Shown here: positions 53,108-62,450 of the stretch, in pieces | How the letters are laid out: each line of letters begins with the position of its first letter | How positions within the stretch are numbered: the first letter of the stretch is position 1 | NCBI RefSeq assembly: GCF_000383615.1 | Contig: NZ_KB911588.1 | Location: forward strand, 186,001-250,000 | Source of the DNA: Streptomyces canus 299MFChir4.1 | GTDB lineage: Bacteria; Actinomycetota; Actinomycetes; Streptomycetales; Streptomycetaceae | Direction: 5' to 3' | Length of the DNA: 64,000 nt | Notes under the pieces: model-generated | Database searches by the model: none | What the model saw: the letters and a program-made list of their open reading frames with translations, nothing else | Told to the model about the DNA's origin: nothing | Translations under genes and position numbers: made by a program

Positions 53108-54621
53108 GAGGTGCTGCCCTCCCGCTTGTCGGAGGCGTAGGCGTGCCGGTACAGCGCGAGCGAGGGCGCGTACCGGCCGGACGGGTCGCGCAGGTGCAGG
53201 TCGTCGAGGAGGGCGTAGGCCCAGTTGCGGCCGAGCCTGCGGCTCCACTCGAACGGGCCGAGCGGGTAGTTCACCCCGAGCCGCATGGCGGTGTCGATGT
53301 CCTCCCGAGTGGCCACACCCTTGGCGACGGCGTCGTGCGCCAGGTCGACGATCCGGGCGACCGTACGGGCGACGATCATGCCCGGCACGTCCCCGATGAC
53401 GCTGACGTCCTTGCCGAGCGCCTGGAAGAGCCCGGTGGCCTCGGCGAGGGTCTGCTGCGAGGTGTCCTGGGAGGCGGACAGCGCGATGCGCGTGGCCCTG
53501 CGGTAGTCGAGCGCGAGGTCGAAGTAGACGACGTCCCGGAACTCCACCGAGGTCTGCCCGTCGGCGAGCGCCAGCTGCCCGCCGCTCGGCAGGACGAGAC
53601 GGCTGCCGTGGTCCTCCTCGTCCTCGCGGACCTGGATGCCCGCCTCACGGATCAGCGCGAGCAGTTCGGACGCGGGGCCCAGATCGCCCTCGGCGACGAC
53701 GTACGCGGGCGCCTGGGCCGGCTCCGCGGTGTGCGGCTCGTCGCGCTCGGCGCCGTCCGTGTAGTCGTACCAGCCCCGCCCGCTCTTGCGGCCGAGCCGG
53801 CCCGACTCCACCAGGCGCTGCTGGGCCAGCGAGGGCGTGAAGCGCACATCCTGGAAGAAGGCGCGCCACACGGAGTGCGTCACGGACTCGTTGACGTCCT
53901 GTCCGATCAGGTCGGTCAGTTCGAACGCGCCCATCTTGAAGCCGCCGCACTCGCGCAGGACCGCGTCGATCGTGGCGGGCTCGGCGCCCTGGGCCTCGTG
54001 GACCGCGAACGCCTCGGCGTAGAAGGGCCGTGCGATCCGGTTGACGATGAAGCCGGGGGTGTCGGCGCAGGCGACCGGCGTCTTGCCCCACGCGCGTGCC
54101 GTCTCGTACGCGCGCGTGGCCGAGGAGACGTCGGTGGCGAACCCGGAGACGACCTCGACCAGCGGCAGCAGCGGCGCGGGGTTGAAGAAGTGCAGGCCCA
54201 CGAAACGGCCCGGGTGGCGCAGGGCGCCGGCGATGGCCGTCACCGACAGGGAGGAGGTGTTGGTGGCGAGCAGACAGTCCTCGCCCACGACGTCCTCCAG
54301 CTCCCGGAAGAGCTGCTGCTTGACGTCCAGCCGCTCCAGGACGGCCTCGACGACCAGGGTGCAGTCCGCGAGGTCGGTGAGGTGCCCGGCGGCCACGAGA
54401 CGGGAGCGCGCGGCATCCCGGTCGGCGGCGGTGAGCCGGTCCTTCTCGACGAGCCGGTCGAGGCGGGCCCCGATCGCGTCGGCCGCCTCCCGGGCACGGC
54501 CGGGGACGGCGTCGTAGAGCCGCACGCAATGCCCGGCGACCAGCGCGACCTGGGCGATGCCCTGGCCCATGGTGCCGGTGCCGACGACGGCCACGGGGCT
54601 GCTGAGGTCGAGTCCTGTCAT
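53104..54621 (-). CDS. paaH: 3-hydroxyacyl-CoA dehydrogenase PaaH type (double-domain)
   Basis: 505 residues. The NAD-binding motif VAVVGTGTMGQGIAQVALVAG lies at the N-terminus. TNTSSLSVTAIA and the catalytic HFFNPAPLLPLVEVV follow. A duplicated C-terminal 3HCDH domain (around 290 and 420-490) is typical of PaaH rather than single-domain FadB2. It oxidises 3-hydroxyadipyl-CoA to 3-oxoadipyl-CoA late in phenylacetate degradation. It is transcribed with paaR downstream and divergently from paaN. Confidence 0.92.
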   Translation of the reverse strand: MTGLDLSSPVAVVGTGTMGQGIAQVALVAGHCVRLYDAVPGRAREAADAIGARLDRLVEKDRLTAADRDAARSRLVAAGHLTDLADCTLVVEAVLERLDVKQQLFRELEDVVGEDCLLATNTSSLSVTAIAGALRHPGRFVGLHFFNPAPLLPLVEVVSGFATDVSSATRAYETARAWGKTPVACADTPGFIVNRIARPFYAEAFAVHEAQGAEPATIDAVLRECGGFKMGAFELTDLIGQDVNESVTHSVWRAFFQDVRFTPSLAQQRLVESGRLGRKSGRGWYDYTDGAERDEPHTAEPAQAPAYVVAEGDLGPASELLALIREAGIQVREDEEDHGSRLVLPSGGQLALADGQTSVEFRDVVYFDLALDYRRATRIALSASQDTSQQTLAEATGLFQALGKDVSVIGDVPGMIVARTVARIVDLAHDAVAKGVATREDIDTAMRLGVNYPLGPFEWSRRLGRNWAYALLDDLHLRDPSGRYAPSLALYRHAYASDKREGSTS

Positions 54622-54669
54622 GTGCGCGATCCTCCCGCACGGGGTTTTCCACAGATGCGGCGGACCCCC

Positions 54670-54697
54670 TTGTACCGACCGATCGTTCGGTTACTCT
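54670..54697 (+). promoter_or_regulatory. PaaR-type operator in the spacer of the paaN promoter
   Basis: TTGTAC (54670-54675), 16 bp, TACTCT (54692-54697) form a rightward promoter. The dyad ACCGATCGTTCGGT (54678-54691) fills the spacer exactly, an ideal position for repression; it also faces the divergent paaH promoter. TTTTCCACA occurs at 54645-54653. Confidence 0.75.
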
Positions 54698-54781
54698 AAC
54701 CCTGACCGGCTGTTCCTGCCCATATTTCTACCCAGGTCATGAACTCGACGAAGAGTTCGAAAGACGAGGAGTTGGTCCCGC

Positions 54782-56473
54782 ATGGCCGCCGAACTGACCT
54801 ACCACCAGCTGATCGCCGCGCACCGGCCCACCCTCGACCAGGCGCTGGAAGCGATCCGCACACGCGCGTACTGGTCCCCGCACCCGGAGCACCCCAAGGC
54901 CTACGGCGAGGCCGGCAGCCTCGACATGGCGGCGGGCAAAGCCGCCTTCGACGCCCTGCTGGGCACCCGCCTTGACCTCGGCCAGCCCGGTACCGACGAC
55001 TTCGTGGGCGGCGAGGTCTCGCCCTACGGCATCGAGCTGGGCGTCGAGTACCCGCACGCGGACCTGGACGTGCTGCTGCCCGCGATGAAGGCGGGTCAGA
55101 AGGCCTGGCGGGACGCGGGTGCCGAGATCCGCGCGGTGGTGTGCCTGGAGATCCTCAAGCGGATCAGCGACCGGACCCACGAGTTCGCGCACGCGGTCAT
55201 GCACACCAGCGGCCAGGCCTTCATGATGGCGTTCCAGGCGGGCGGCCCGCACGCGCAGGACCGCGGCCTGGAGGCAGTGGCGTACGCGTACGTGGAGCAG
55301 GTCCGCACCCCCGACACCGCGGAGTGGACCAAGCCGCAGGGCAAGCGAGACCCGCTCGCGCTCACCAAGCAGTTCACCCCGGTCCCGCGTGGGATCGGCC
55401 TGGTCATCGGCTGCAACACCTTCCCGACGTGGAACGGCTATCCGGGCCTGTTCGCCTCCCTGGCCACCGGCAACGCGGTCCTGGTGAAGCCCCACCCGCG
55501 CGCGGTGCTGCCGCTCGCGCTCACCGTCCAGGTGGCGCGGGACGTCCTGGGCGAGGCGGGCTTCGACCCGAACCTGGTGGCGCTCGCCGCCGAGCGCCCC
55601 GGCGAGGGCATCGCGAAGACCCTGGCCACGCGCCCCGAGATCCGGATCATCGACTACACCGGTTCGACGGAGTTCGGCGACTGGCTGGAGGCCAACGCCC
55701 GCCAGGCGCAGGTCTACACGGAGAAGGCCGGCGTCAACACGGTGCTCGTGGAGTCGGCCGGCGACTACAAGGGGATGCTCTCCAACCTGGCCTTCTCCCT
55801 GTCCCTGTACAGCGGCCAGATGTGCACCACCCCGCAGAACCTGCTGATCCCCCGGGACGGCATCCGCACCGACGAGGGCCCCAAGACCTTCGACGAGGTG
55901 GTCGCCGACCTCGCCCGCTCGGTCGACGGCCTCCTCGGCGACGACGCACGCGCCAACGCGCTGCTGGGCGCGATCGTCAACCCGGACGTCAAGGCGCGCC
56001 TGGAGGCCGCGGCCGGTCTCGGCGAAGTCGCCCTGGCCTCGCGGGAGATCGCCAACCCTGAGTTCCCGGGCGCGGTCGTACGCACGCCGGTCGTCGTCAA
56101 ACTGGACGGCGCCAAGCCGGACGCCGAGGCCGCCTACATGAGCGAGTGCTTCGGGCCCGTCTCCTTCGCCGTCGCGGTCGACTCGGCGGCCGACGCGGTG
56201 GAGCTGCTGCGGCGCACGATCCGCGAGAAGGGCGCCATGACGGTCGGCGCGTACACCACCGACGAGGAGGTCGAGCAGGCCGTCCGGGAGGTCTGTCTGG
56301 AGGAGGCGGCGCAGTTGTCGCTGAACCTCGTCGGCGGGGTGTACGTCAACCAGACGGCCGCCTTCTCCGACTTCCACGGCTCGGGCGGCAACCCGGCGGC
56401 CAACTCCGCGCTGTGCGACGGGGCGTTCGTCGCCAACCGGTTCCGGGTGGTCGAGGTGCGCCGGGAAGCCTAG
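54782..56473 (+). CDS. paaN: Phenylacetate degradation aldehyde dehydrogenase PaaN
   Basis: 563 residues. The length and motifs match the actinobacterial PaaN: an aldehyde dehydrogenase without the C-terminal MaoC hydratase of PaaZ (~680). CNTFPTWNGYPGLF and the catalytic Cys (about 348) in YSGQMCTTPQN are visible, with NAD(P)-site Glu in VYTEKAGVN. It oxidises the ring-opened semialdehyde-CoA. ATG 54782 is preceded by AGGAG at about 12 bp. It converges with the TrmH gene, their stop codons sharing CTAG. Confidence 0.93.
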   Translation: MAAELTYHQLIAAHRPTLDQALEAIRTRAYWSPHPEHPKAYGEAGSLDMAAGKAAFDALLGTRLDLGQPGTDDFVGGEVSPYGIELGVEYPHADLDVLLPAMKAGQKAWRDAGAEIRAVVCLEILKRISDRTHEFAHAVMHTSGQAFMMAFQAGGPHAQDRGLEAVAYAYVEQVRTPDTAEWTKPQGKRDPLALTKQFTPVPRGIGLVIGCNTFPTWNGYPGLFASLATGNAVLVKPHPRAVLPLALTVQVARDVLGEAGFDPNLVALAAERPGEGIAKTLATRPEIRIIDYTGSTEFGDWLEANARQAQVYTEKAGVNTVLVESAGDYKGMLSNLAFSLSLYSGQMCTTPQNLLIPRDGIRTDEGPKTFDEVVADLARSVDGLLGDDARANALLGAIVNPDVKARLEAAAGLGEVALASREIANPEFPGAVVRTPVVVKLDGAKPDAEAAYMSECFGPVSFAVAVDSAADAVELLRRTIREKGAMTVGAYTTDEEVEQAVREVCLEEAAQLSLNLVGGVYVNQTAAFSDFHGSGGNPAANSALCDGAFVANRFRVVEVRREA

Positions 56474-57216
56474 GCCTCGCCGAGACTCCAGTGGTAGAGG
56501 GTCATCGCCACACTGGTCGCCAGGTTGTAGCTGGAGACCTGGGGGCGCATCGGCAGCGCCACCAGGTGACCGGCACGCGCGCGCAGTTCGGGTGAGAGCC
56601 CGCTGCGCTCCGAGCCGAAGGCGAGGACGGCGTCGTCCGGGAGCTTCACGCCCCGGATGTCGTCGCCCTCCGGGTCCAGGGCGAACACCGGCCCGGGCGG
56701 CAGCTCGGCGACCTCCAGGCGCTCCACCGCGGTCGCGAAGTGCAGGCCCGCGCCACCGCGGACGACGGTCGGGTGCCAGGGGTCGAGCGTGCCCGTGGTG
56801 ACCACGCCGGTCGCCCCGAAGCCCGCGGCCAGCCGGATCACCGCCCCCGCGTTGCCGAGGTTGCGCGGATTGTCGAGGACCACCACGGGGGCGGTACGCG
56901 GTGTGTGCGCCAGCTTCTCGAGATGGGCCGCCCGGGACGGCCGTACGGCCAGCGCCGCGACCCCCGTGGGATGCGGGCGCGGCACGAGGGACGCGTACAC
57001 CGACTCCGGGACCTGCGTCAGCAGCGCGTCCAGGGTGTTCCGTACGTCCGGTGCCAGCTCCTCGGCCAGGGCGAGCGCGGCGCCCCGGTCGACGGCGACC
57101 GCCACGGGGACCTCGGCCCCGAAGCGCACGGCGTGCTTGAGGGCGTGGAAGCCGTCGAGCAGCACGCAGGTGTCGGCGAGCCGGTGCCACAGGCTCACGG
57201 GATCGGGACCGGTCAT
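56470..57216 (-). CDS. TrmH/SpoU family RNA 2'-O-methyltransferase
   Basis: 248 residues with the three SPOUT motifs: DNPRNLGNAGAVIRLAAG, AFGSERSGLSPEL and ALPMRPQVSSYNLATSVAMT. It methylates ribose in tRNA or rRNA using SAM. The N-terminal substrate-binding part is short. Its start overlaps the stop of the HTTM gene by 4 bp, placing it last in a DUF5819-HTTM-TrmH operon, an odd pairing of RNA modification with membrane proteins. Confidence 0.93.
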   Translation of the reverse strand: MTGPDPVSLWHRLADTCVLLDGFHALKHAVRFGAEVPVAVAVDRGAALALAEELAPDVRNTLDALLTQVPESVYASLVPRPHPTGVAALAVRPSRAAHLEKLAHTPRTAPVVVLDNPRNLGNAGAVIRLAAGFGATGVVTTGTLDPWHPTVVRGGAGLHFATAVERLEVAELPPGPVFALDPEGDDIRGVKLPDDAVLAFGSERSGLSPELRARAGHLVALPMRPQVSSYNLATSVAMTLYHWSLGEA

Positions 57217-58562
57217 GCGGGGAAGCCTACGTGCCGGTGACCGGGGTTCTCGGGGTCGCCGGGGTTGTCGTCGCGGCGGTCGGCGGGCGGCGGGGTCTGC
57301 GCGGATCCCGGCTCCGCCGGTGGGGCCGGCCGACCGGGAGTCCGGTGCCCCTCAGGCGTTGGCCGCCCCTTCGGAACGCGCTGTCCGAGCAGAGCCGCTC
57401 CCGGGCCGCCCCCGCCCGGGGCCAAGCGCGCCCACAGCCGTCCACGGACGCGTGCGGCCCCCTCGCCCAGCCGGCGCAGGAACGACGTCGGCAGGAAGAC
57501 CGAGTCGGCGGCGATCATCGCCAGCGAGAAGAACGGCAGTCCGAGGACGACCGCGATCACCGCGTGCTCGGTGATCATCGCCGCCAGCAGGACGTTCTTG
57601 ACCCGCCGGTTGAACAGCGTGAACGGGAAGGCGACCTGCACGGCGACCGTGCCGTACGTCACCAGCATCACCATGACGCCGTTCGCCGACAGCAGGTCGG
57701 CGAGGGCGGGCCACGGTGAGAAGGACTCCAGATGCAGGGGGTAGTAGACGGCGGTGCCGTCCTGCCAGCGGGAGCCCTGGATCTTGTACCAGCCCGCCGT
57801 CGCGTAGATGAGACAGGCCTCGGCCATGATCACGAGCAGGGCGCCGTTGTGGACGATGTTGGCCACGACGTCGAGCATGATCCGCGACTGCCCGGACCGG
57901 GTGAACCGTCCGACCGCCCACCACAGGGCCTGCGCGAGCCACAGGGTCCACAGGAGCGCCGGGACGACCCAGTCGCCGCTCAGCCTGTCCAGGAAGGCCG
58001 ACGACACCAGCACGAGCCCGAGGACGCCCCACAGGGCCGGCCCGACGCGGTCCACGACATGCTCTCCACGCGCGTGTGCCTCCCGTGTGCGACGGGCCCG
58101 CCGCTCGTCCAGCGACCAGACCTGGCCGCAGCGCGTGAAGACCAGGTAGATGCACATCAGATGCAGGACGTTGTCGCCGCCGTCGCCCATGAAGATGCTG
58201 CGGTTCTGGAGTGAGAGCACGCCGACCATGAAGAGCACGGACATCGCGCGGGTGCGCCAGCCGAGCAGCAGCAGGACGCTCGACACGACGGTGAGCACAT
58301 AGACCGTCTCGAACCAGAACTGCCCGTCCGACCACATCAGGACCGTGAACGCGCCGTTGAGCGAGACCAGCTGTTCGGCGAGGTTCCAGCTCCACGGACC
58401 GTCCGGGCCGTACAGCTCCTGGCGGTGCGGGAACTCGCGCAGCAGGAACAGCAGCCAGGTCGCGCTGAAACCGATACGGATCATCGCGGTCTGGTAGGGG
58501 CCGAGGGCGGCCTCGGTGACGCGGGCGATGCCGGTGGACACCGCCAGGGCAAATCGGTTCAC
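57213..58562 (-). CDS. HTTM-domain membrane protein
   Basis: 449 residues from GTG 58562. About ten hydrophobic segments of the HTTM family (membrane relatives of vitamin K-dependent gamma-carboxylase) start RIGFSATWLLFLLREFPHRQ, with LQNRSIFMGDGGDNVLHLMC and YATAGWYKIQGSRWQDGTAV. The C-terminal ~70 residues are Pro/Gly-rich and hydrophilic. It is coupled to DUF5819 upstream by a 4-bp overlap. The biochemical role of bacterial HTTM proteins is largely unknown. Confidence 0.9.
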   Translation of the reverse strand: MNRFALAVSTGIARVTEAALGPYQTAMIRIGFSATWLLFLLREFPHRQELYGPDGPWSWNLAEQLVSLNGAFTVLMWSDGQFWFETVYVLTVVSSVLLLLGWRTRAMSVLFMVGVLSLQNRSIFMGDGGDNVLHLMCIYLVFTRCGQVWSLDERRARRTREAHARGEHVVDRVGPALWGVLGLVLVSSAFLDRLSGDWVVPALLWTLWLAQALWWAVGRFTRSGQSRIMLDVVANIVHNGALLVIMAEACLIYATAGWYKIQGSRWQDGTAVYYPLHLESFSPWPALADLLSANGVMVMLVTYGTVAVQVAFPFTLFNRRVKNVLLAAMITEHAVIAVVLGLPFFSLAMIAADSVFLPTSFLRRLGEGAARVRGRLWARLAPGGGGPGAALLGQRVPKGRPTPEGHRTPGRPAPPAEPGSAQTPPPADRRDDNPGDPENPGHRHVGFPA

Positions 58563-59578
58563 CGGGCGCTCCCCTCGGTGTCGTCCGCCGTCACGGCCCA
58601 CCAGGGCAGCTCGCGGTAGACCGGCTGCACCTGCACCTTCTCCTCGCTCCACTTCGGCGGGGGCACGTTGGAGGTCCTGGAGCGGACCTGGACGCTCACG
58701 AGGACGTCGCCCCGCGCGGTCGCGTGGTCGCGCTCCAGACGCAGCACCACGATGCGGCGGAGATACGTCCCGGCCAGGGTGCCGCGCAGGCCGACCGGGC
58801 GGTTGTCGGCGTCGTGCGTGGCGACGAAGAGGTCCCAGGAGCGGCGCAGCTCGTTCTGCTGGGTGTGGCTGGGCAGCAGATTGCCGTCGATGGCCCGGCC
58901 GTCCTGGGCGGACAGGTCGTACCAGCCGGTCGTACGGCTGCCGCCGTCCGCACTCCGTACCCGGGCCCGGACCTGCACCGCGATGTTCAGCTGGAGGGGG
59001 TTCGGCGCGAAGAGCTTCCAGTTCTGCTCGAACTCCGGATAGACCCAGTCGTCGACCGCCCCGCCGTGCTGCTTGGTCACCGTGTTCGACGGCGCGACGT
59101 GCAGGAACACCATCCCGATGTGCACACAGACCGCGACGGCCACGACGGCGAGCGCCAGGGCCACCCCGATCTGATAGCGCAGAGAGAGGGCGGCCACGCC
59201 GGTACGGGGCTCGGGGTCGGGGGCTCGGTAGGGGGCGAGGCCCGGGGCCGGGGCGGCCGGGCGTATCGCGGAGGGGCGGGTGTCGGAGGGGTCGGGGTGG
59301 GCGGCCTCAGAGGAGCCGGGGTGGGTGGGCTCGGCGAACGGATTGCTCGTGGCCGACCGCACCTCAGCGGGTCCACGATCCTGCGCGGGGACCTTCGCCA
59401 GTGCCTCGGCGGCCGCGTCCGGCTGACCCGGCGCCTCCGGCTCACCCGGCGCCTCGGGACCGTTCGCCCCGTGCGACCCGTAGACCTCCTCTGGTCGCTC
59501 CGGCTCAGGGGCATCGCCCGGCTCGCTCGCGGCGCCCGGTCCTCGCCGGGCGTTCGAGCCTCCGTCGTACGCGTCCAT
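58559..59578 (-). CDS. DUF5819 family membrane protein
   Basis: 339 residues. The first ~130 are Pro/Glu/Ala-rich and disordered. One membrane helix (YQIGVALALAVVAVAVCVHI, about 135-155) precedes an external DUF5819 domain with YPEFEQNWKLFAPNPLQLNI and WYDLSAQDG, ending PWWAVTADDTEGSAR. The WKLFAPNP motif is characteristic. It overlaps the HTTM gene by 4 bp, so the two probably act as one membrane unit; function unknown. Confidence 0.88.
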   Translation of the reverse strand: MDAYDGGSNARRGPGAASEPGDAPEPERPEEVYGSHGANGPEAPGEPEAPGQPDAAAEALAKVPAQDRGPAEVRSATSNPFAEPTHPGSSEAAHPDPSDTRPSAIRPAAPAPGLAPYRAPDPEPRTGVAALSLRYQIGVALALAVVAVAVCVHIGMVFLHVAPSNTVTKQHGGAVDDWVYPEFEQNWKLFAPNPLQLNIAVQVRARVRSADGGSRTTGWYDLSAQDGRAIDGNLLPSHTQQNELRRSWDLFVATHDADNRPVGLRGTLAGTYLRRIVVLRLERDHATARGDVLVSVQVRSRTSNVPPPKWSEEKVQVQPVYRELPWWAVTADDTEGSAR

Positions 59579-59758
59579 TCCGCCCCGTTCCCGATTCCGG
59601 TCCGTCCACCGCCGCCCGGCCGCAGACGGCGGCGCCCGGTGGCCGGCGCCCGCACCCGCCTCGCCGCGGTGGCTCGCACGGCACGGTACTCAGGCCCGAC
59701 CGCCCCGCACAGCCCCTGTGGACCGGCCCCGCCGTGGCCGTTCTCACTCCCGCCCCGG

Positions 59759-59849
59759 TTTTCCACAGGCTGGCCCGTGGGTTTTCCACAGCGGTTGACA
59801 CCTTACGGCGCCCGGCACACCATGGAATCGCACGAACCGAACGATCGGT
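59759..59849 (+). promoter_or_regulatory. paaA promoter region: repeated TTTTCCACA, -35 TTGACA, PaaR-type operator
   Basis: TTTTCCACA occurs at 59759-59767 and 59782-59790. A consensus -35 TTGACA lies at 59795-59800, with a weak -10 CACCAT at 59818-59823. ACCGAACGATCGGT (59836-59849) lies just downstream of the expected start and would block transcription when bound. The rest of the 310-bp gap (59579-59758) shows no gene. Confidence 0.7.
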
Positions 59850-59888
59850 CGGGAGCAGGTTCCGGCGGAGCCCAGGCGAGGGGGCCTC

Positions 59889-60895
<1,007 letters not shown>

Positions 60896-60899
<4 letters not shown>

Positions 60900-61183
60900 C
60901 GAACACCGACTGGCCCCTGTGGGAGGTTTTCGTGCGCTCGCGCCGCGGCCTCTCCCACACCCACGCCGGCAGCCTGCACGCCCCGGACGCGGAGCTCGCC
61001 CTGCGCAACGCCCGCGACCTGTACACCCGGCGCGGCGAGGGCGTTTCGATCTGGGTCGTCCCCTCGTCCGCGATCACGGCCTCCTCGCCCGACGAGAAGG
61101 ACCCGTTCTTCGAGCCGTCCGCCGACAAGCCGTACCGGCACCCCACGTTCTACGAGATCCCGGAGGGGGTGAAGCACCTGTGA
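60896..61183 (+). CDS. paaB: Phenylacetyl-CoA epoxidase subunit PaaB
   Basis: 95 residues, the family length. WPLWEVFVRSRRGLSHTHAG and HAPDAELALRNARDLYTRRG are typical PaaB segments. It is a structural bridge subunit in the PaaABC complex. ATG 60896 overlaps the paaA stop by 4 bp. Confidence 0.96.
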
Positions 61184-61929
61184 GCACACCTGAGACGACG
61201 GCCGCTCCCACGGCCTCCCCCATTCCCCGGGCTGCCGCGATCGCCCTCGGCGACGACGCGCTGGTGCTCTCGCACCGCCTCGGCGAGTGGGCGGGCCACG
61301 CCCCGGTCCTGGAGGAGGAGGTCGCCCTCGCCAACATCGCCCTCGATCTGCTCGGCCAGGCCCGGGTGCTGCTGTCCCTGGCCGGCGACGAGGACGAACT
61401 GGCGTATCTGCGCGAGGAGCGCGCCTTCCGCAACCTCCAGCTGGTGGAGCAGCCGAACGGCGACTTCGCCCACACCATCGTCCGCCAGCTCTACTTCTCC
61501 ACCTACCAGCACCTGCTCTACGCCGAACTGGCAGCGGGCGGCGGCCCCTTCGCCCCGCTCGCCGCGAAGGCCGTCAAGGAGGTCGCCTACCACCGCGACC
61601 ACGCCGAGCAGTGGACCCTGCGGCTCGGTGACGGCACCGAGGAGAGCCACGCCCGGATGCTGCGGGCGTGCGAGGCGCTGTGGCGGTTCACCGGTGAGTT
61701 GTTCCAGCCGGTGGAGGGCGTGGAGGTCGACGGGAAGCGCATGGAGACCGCCTGGCTGGCGTCCGTGGGGGAGATCCTGCGCCGGGCCACCCTGAGCGTC
61801 CCCGAGGGGCCGCGCTCGGGCGCGTGGGCCGCCGGGGCGGGACGGCAGGGCCTGCACACCGAGTCCTTCGGGCGGATGCTCGCCGAGATGCAGCACCTGC
61901 ACCGCAGCCACCCGGGGGCGTCATGGTGA
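61180..61929 (+). CDS. paaC: Phenylacetyl-CoA epoxidase structural subunit PaaC
   Basis: 249 residues from GTG 61180, overlapping the paaB stop (GTGA). A ferritin-like fold that pairs with PaaA and stabilises substrate binding but lacks a working diiron site. DALVLSHRLGEWAGHAPVLE, EEVALANIALDLLGQARVLL and YHRDHAEQWTLRLGDGTEES are characteristic. Confidence 0.96.
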   Translation: MSTPETTAAPTASPIPRAAAIALGDDALVLSHRLGEWAGHAPVLEEEVALANIALDLLGQARVLLSLAGDEDELAYLREERAFRNLQLVEQPNGDFAHTIVRQLYFSTYQHLLYAELAAGGGPFAPLAAKAVKEVAYHRDHAEQWTLRLGDGTEESHARMLRACEALWRFTGELFQPVEGVEVDGKRMETAWLASVGEILRRATLSVPEGPRSGAWAAGAGRQGLHTESFGRMLAEMQHLHRSHPGASW

Positions 61930-62450
61930 CGCTCACCCCGCTGGAGACCGAGTTGTTCGCGCTCGCCGGTTCGGTGCCCGACCCCGAGCTGCCGGTGCTC
62001 ACCCTGCGCGAGCTGGGCGTGCTGCGCGCGGTGCATGTCCGGGACGCGGACTCGGTCGAGGTCGAGCTGACCCCGACGTACACCGGCTGCCCGGCCATCG
62101 AGGCGATGTCCCAGGACATAGAGCGGGTGCTGCGCGACCACGGCGTGCGGGAGGTCATGGTGCGCACGGTGCTCGCGCCCGCCTGGTCGACCGACGACAT
62201 CACCGCCGAAGGGCGCCGCAAGCTGCGGGAGTTCGGCATAGCGCCACCCCGCGTGGCGGCGGCGGCCGGGCCGGTCGCGGTGGGACTGGGACCGACGCGG
62301 ACACGGGACGCGCAGGCCGAAGCCATCCTCTGCCCGCACTGCGGCTCCGCCGACACCGAACTGCTCAGCCGGTTCTCCTCCACCGCGTGCAAGGCGCTGC
62401 GGCGCTGCTTGGACTGCCGTGAACCGTTCGACCACTTCAAGGAGTTGTGA
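61923..62450 (+). CDS. paaD: PaaD, Fe-S assembly-like protein of the phenylacetyl-CoA epoxidase
   Basis: 175 residues. The N-terminal MIP18/DUF59 domain has VPDPELPVLTLRELGVLRAV and PTYTGCPAIEAM with a conserved Cys. The C-terminal zinc ribbon is CPHCGSADTELL and CLDC. It is thought to mature the iron-sulfur or diiron centres of the complex. ATG 61923 overlaps paaC by 7 bp. Confidence 0.95.
   Translation: MVTLTPLETELFALAGSVPDPELPVLTLRELGVLRAVHVRDADSVEVELTPTYTGCPAIEAMSQDIERVLRDHGVREVMVRTVLAPAWSTDDITAEGRRKLREFGIAPPRVAAAAGPVAVGLGPTRTRDAQAEAILCPHCGSADTELLSRFSSTACKALRRCLDCREPFDHFKEL

Noticed and set aside
54737..57190. 817-codon minus-strand open frame across paaN and into the TrmH gene
   Set aside because: It is antisense to PaaN and out of frame with TrmH, whose SPOUT motifs are in another frame.
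51940..59790. DnaA-box-like sequences as a replication origin
   Set aside because: Only two good boxes and a few weak ones spread over 8 kb, with no dnaA/dnaN nearby; not an origin.
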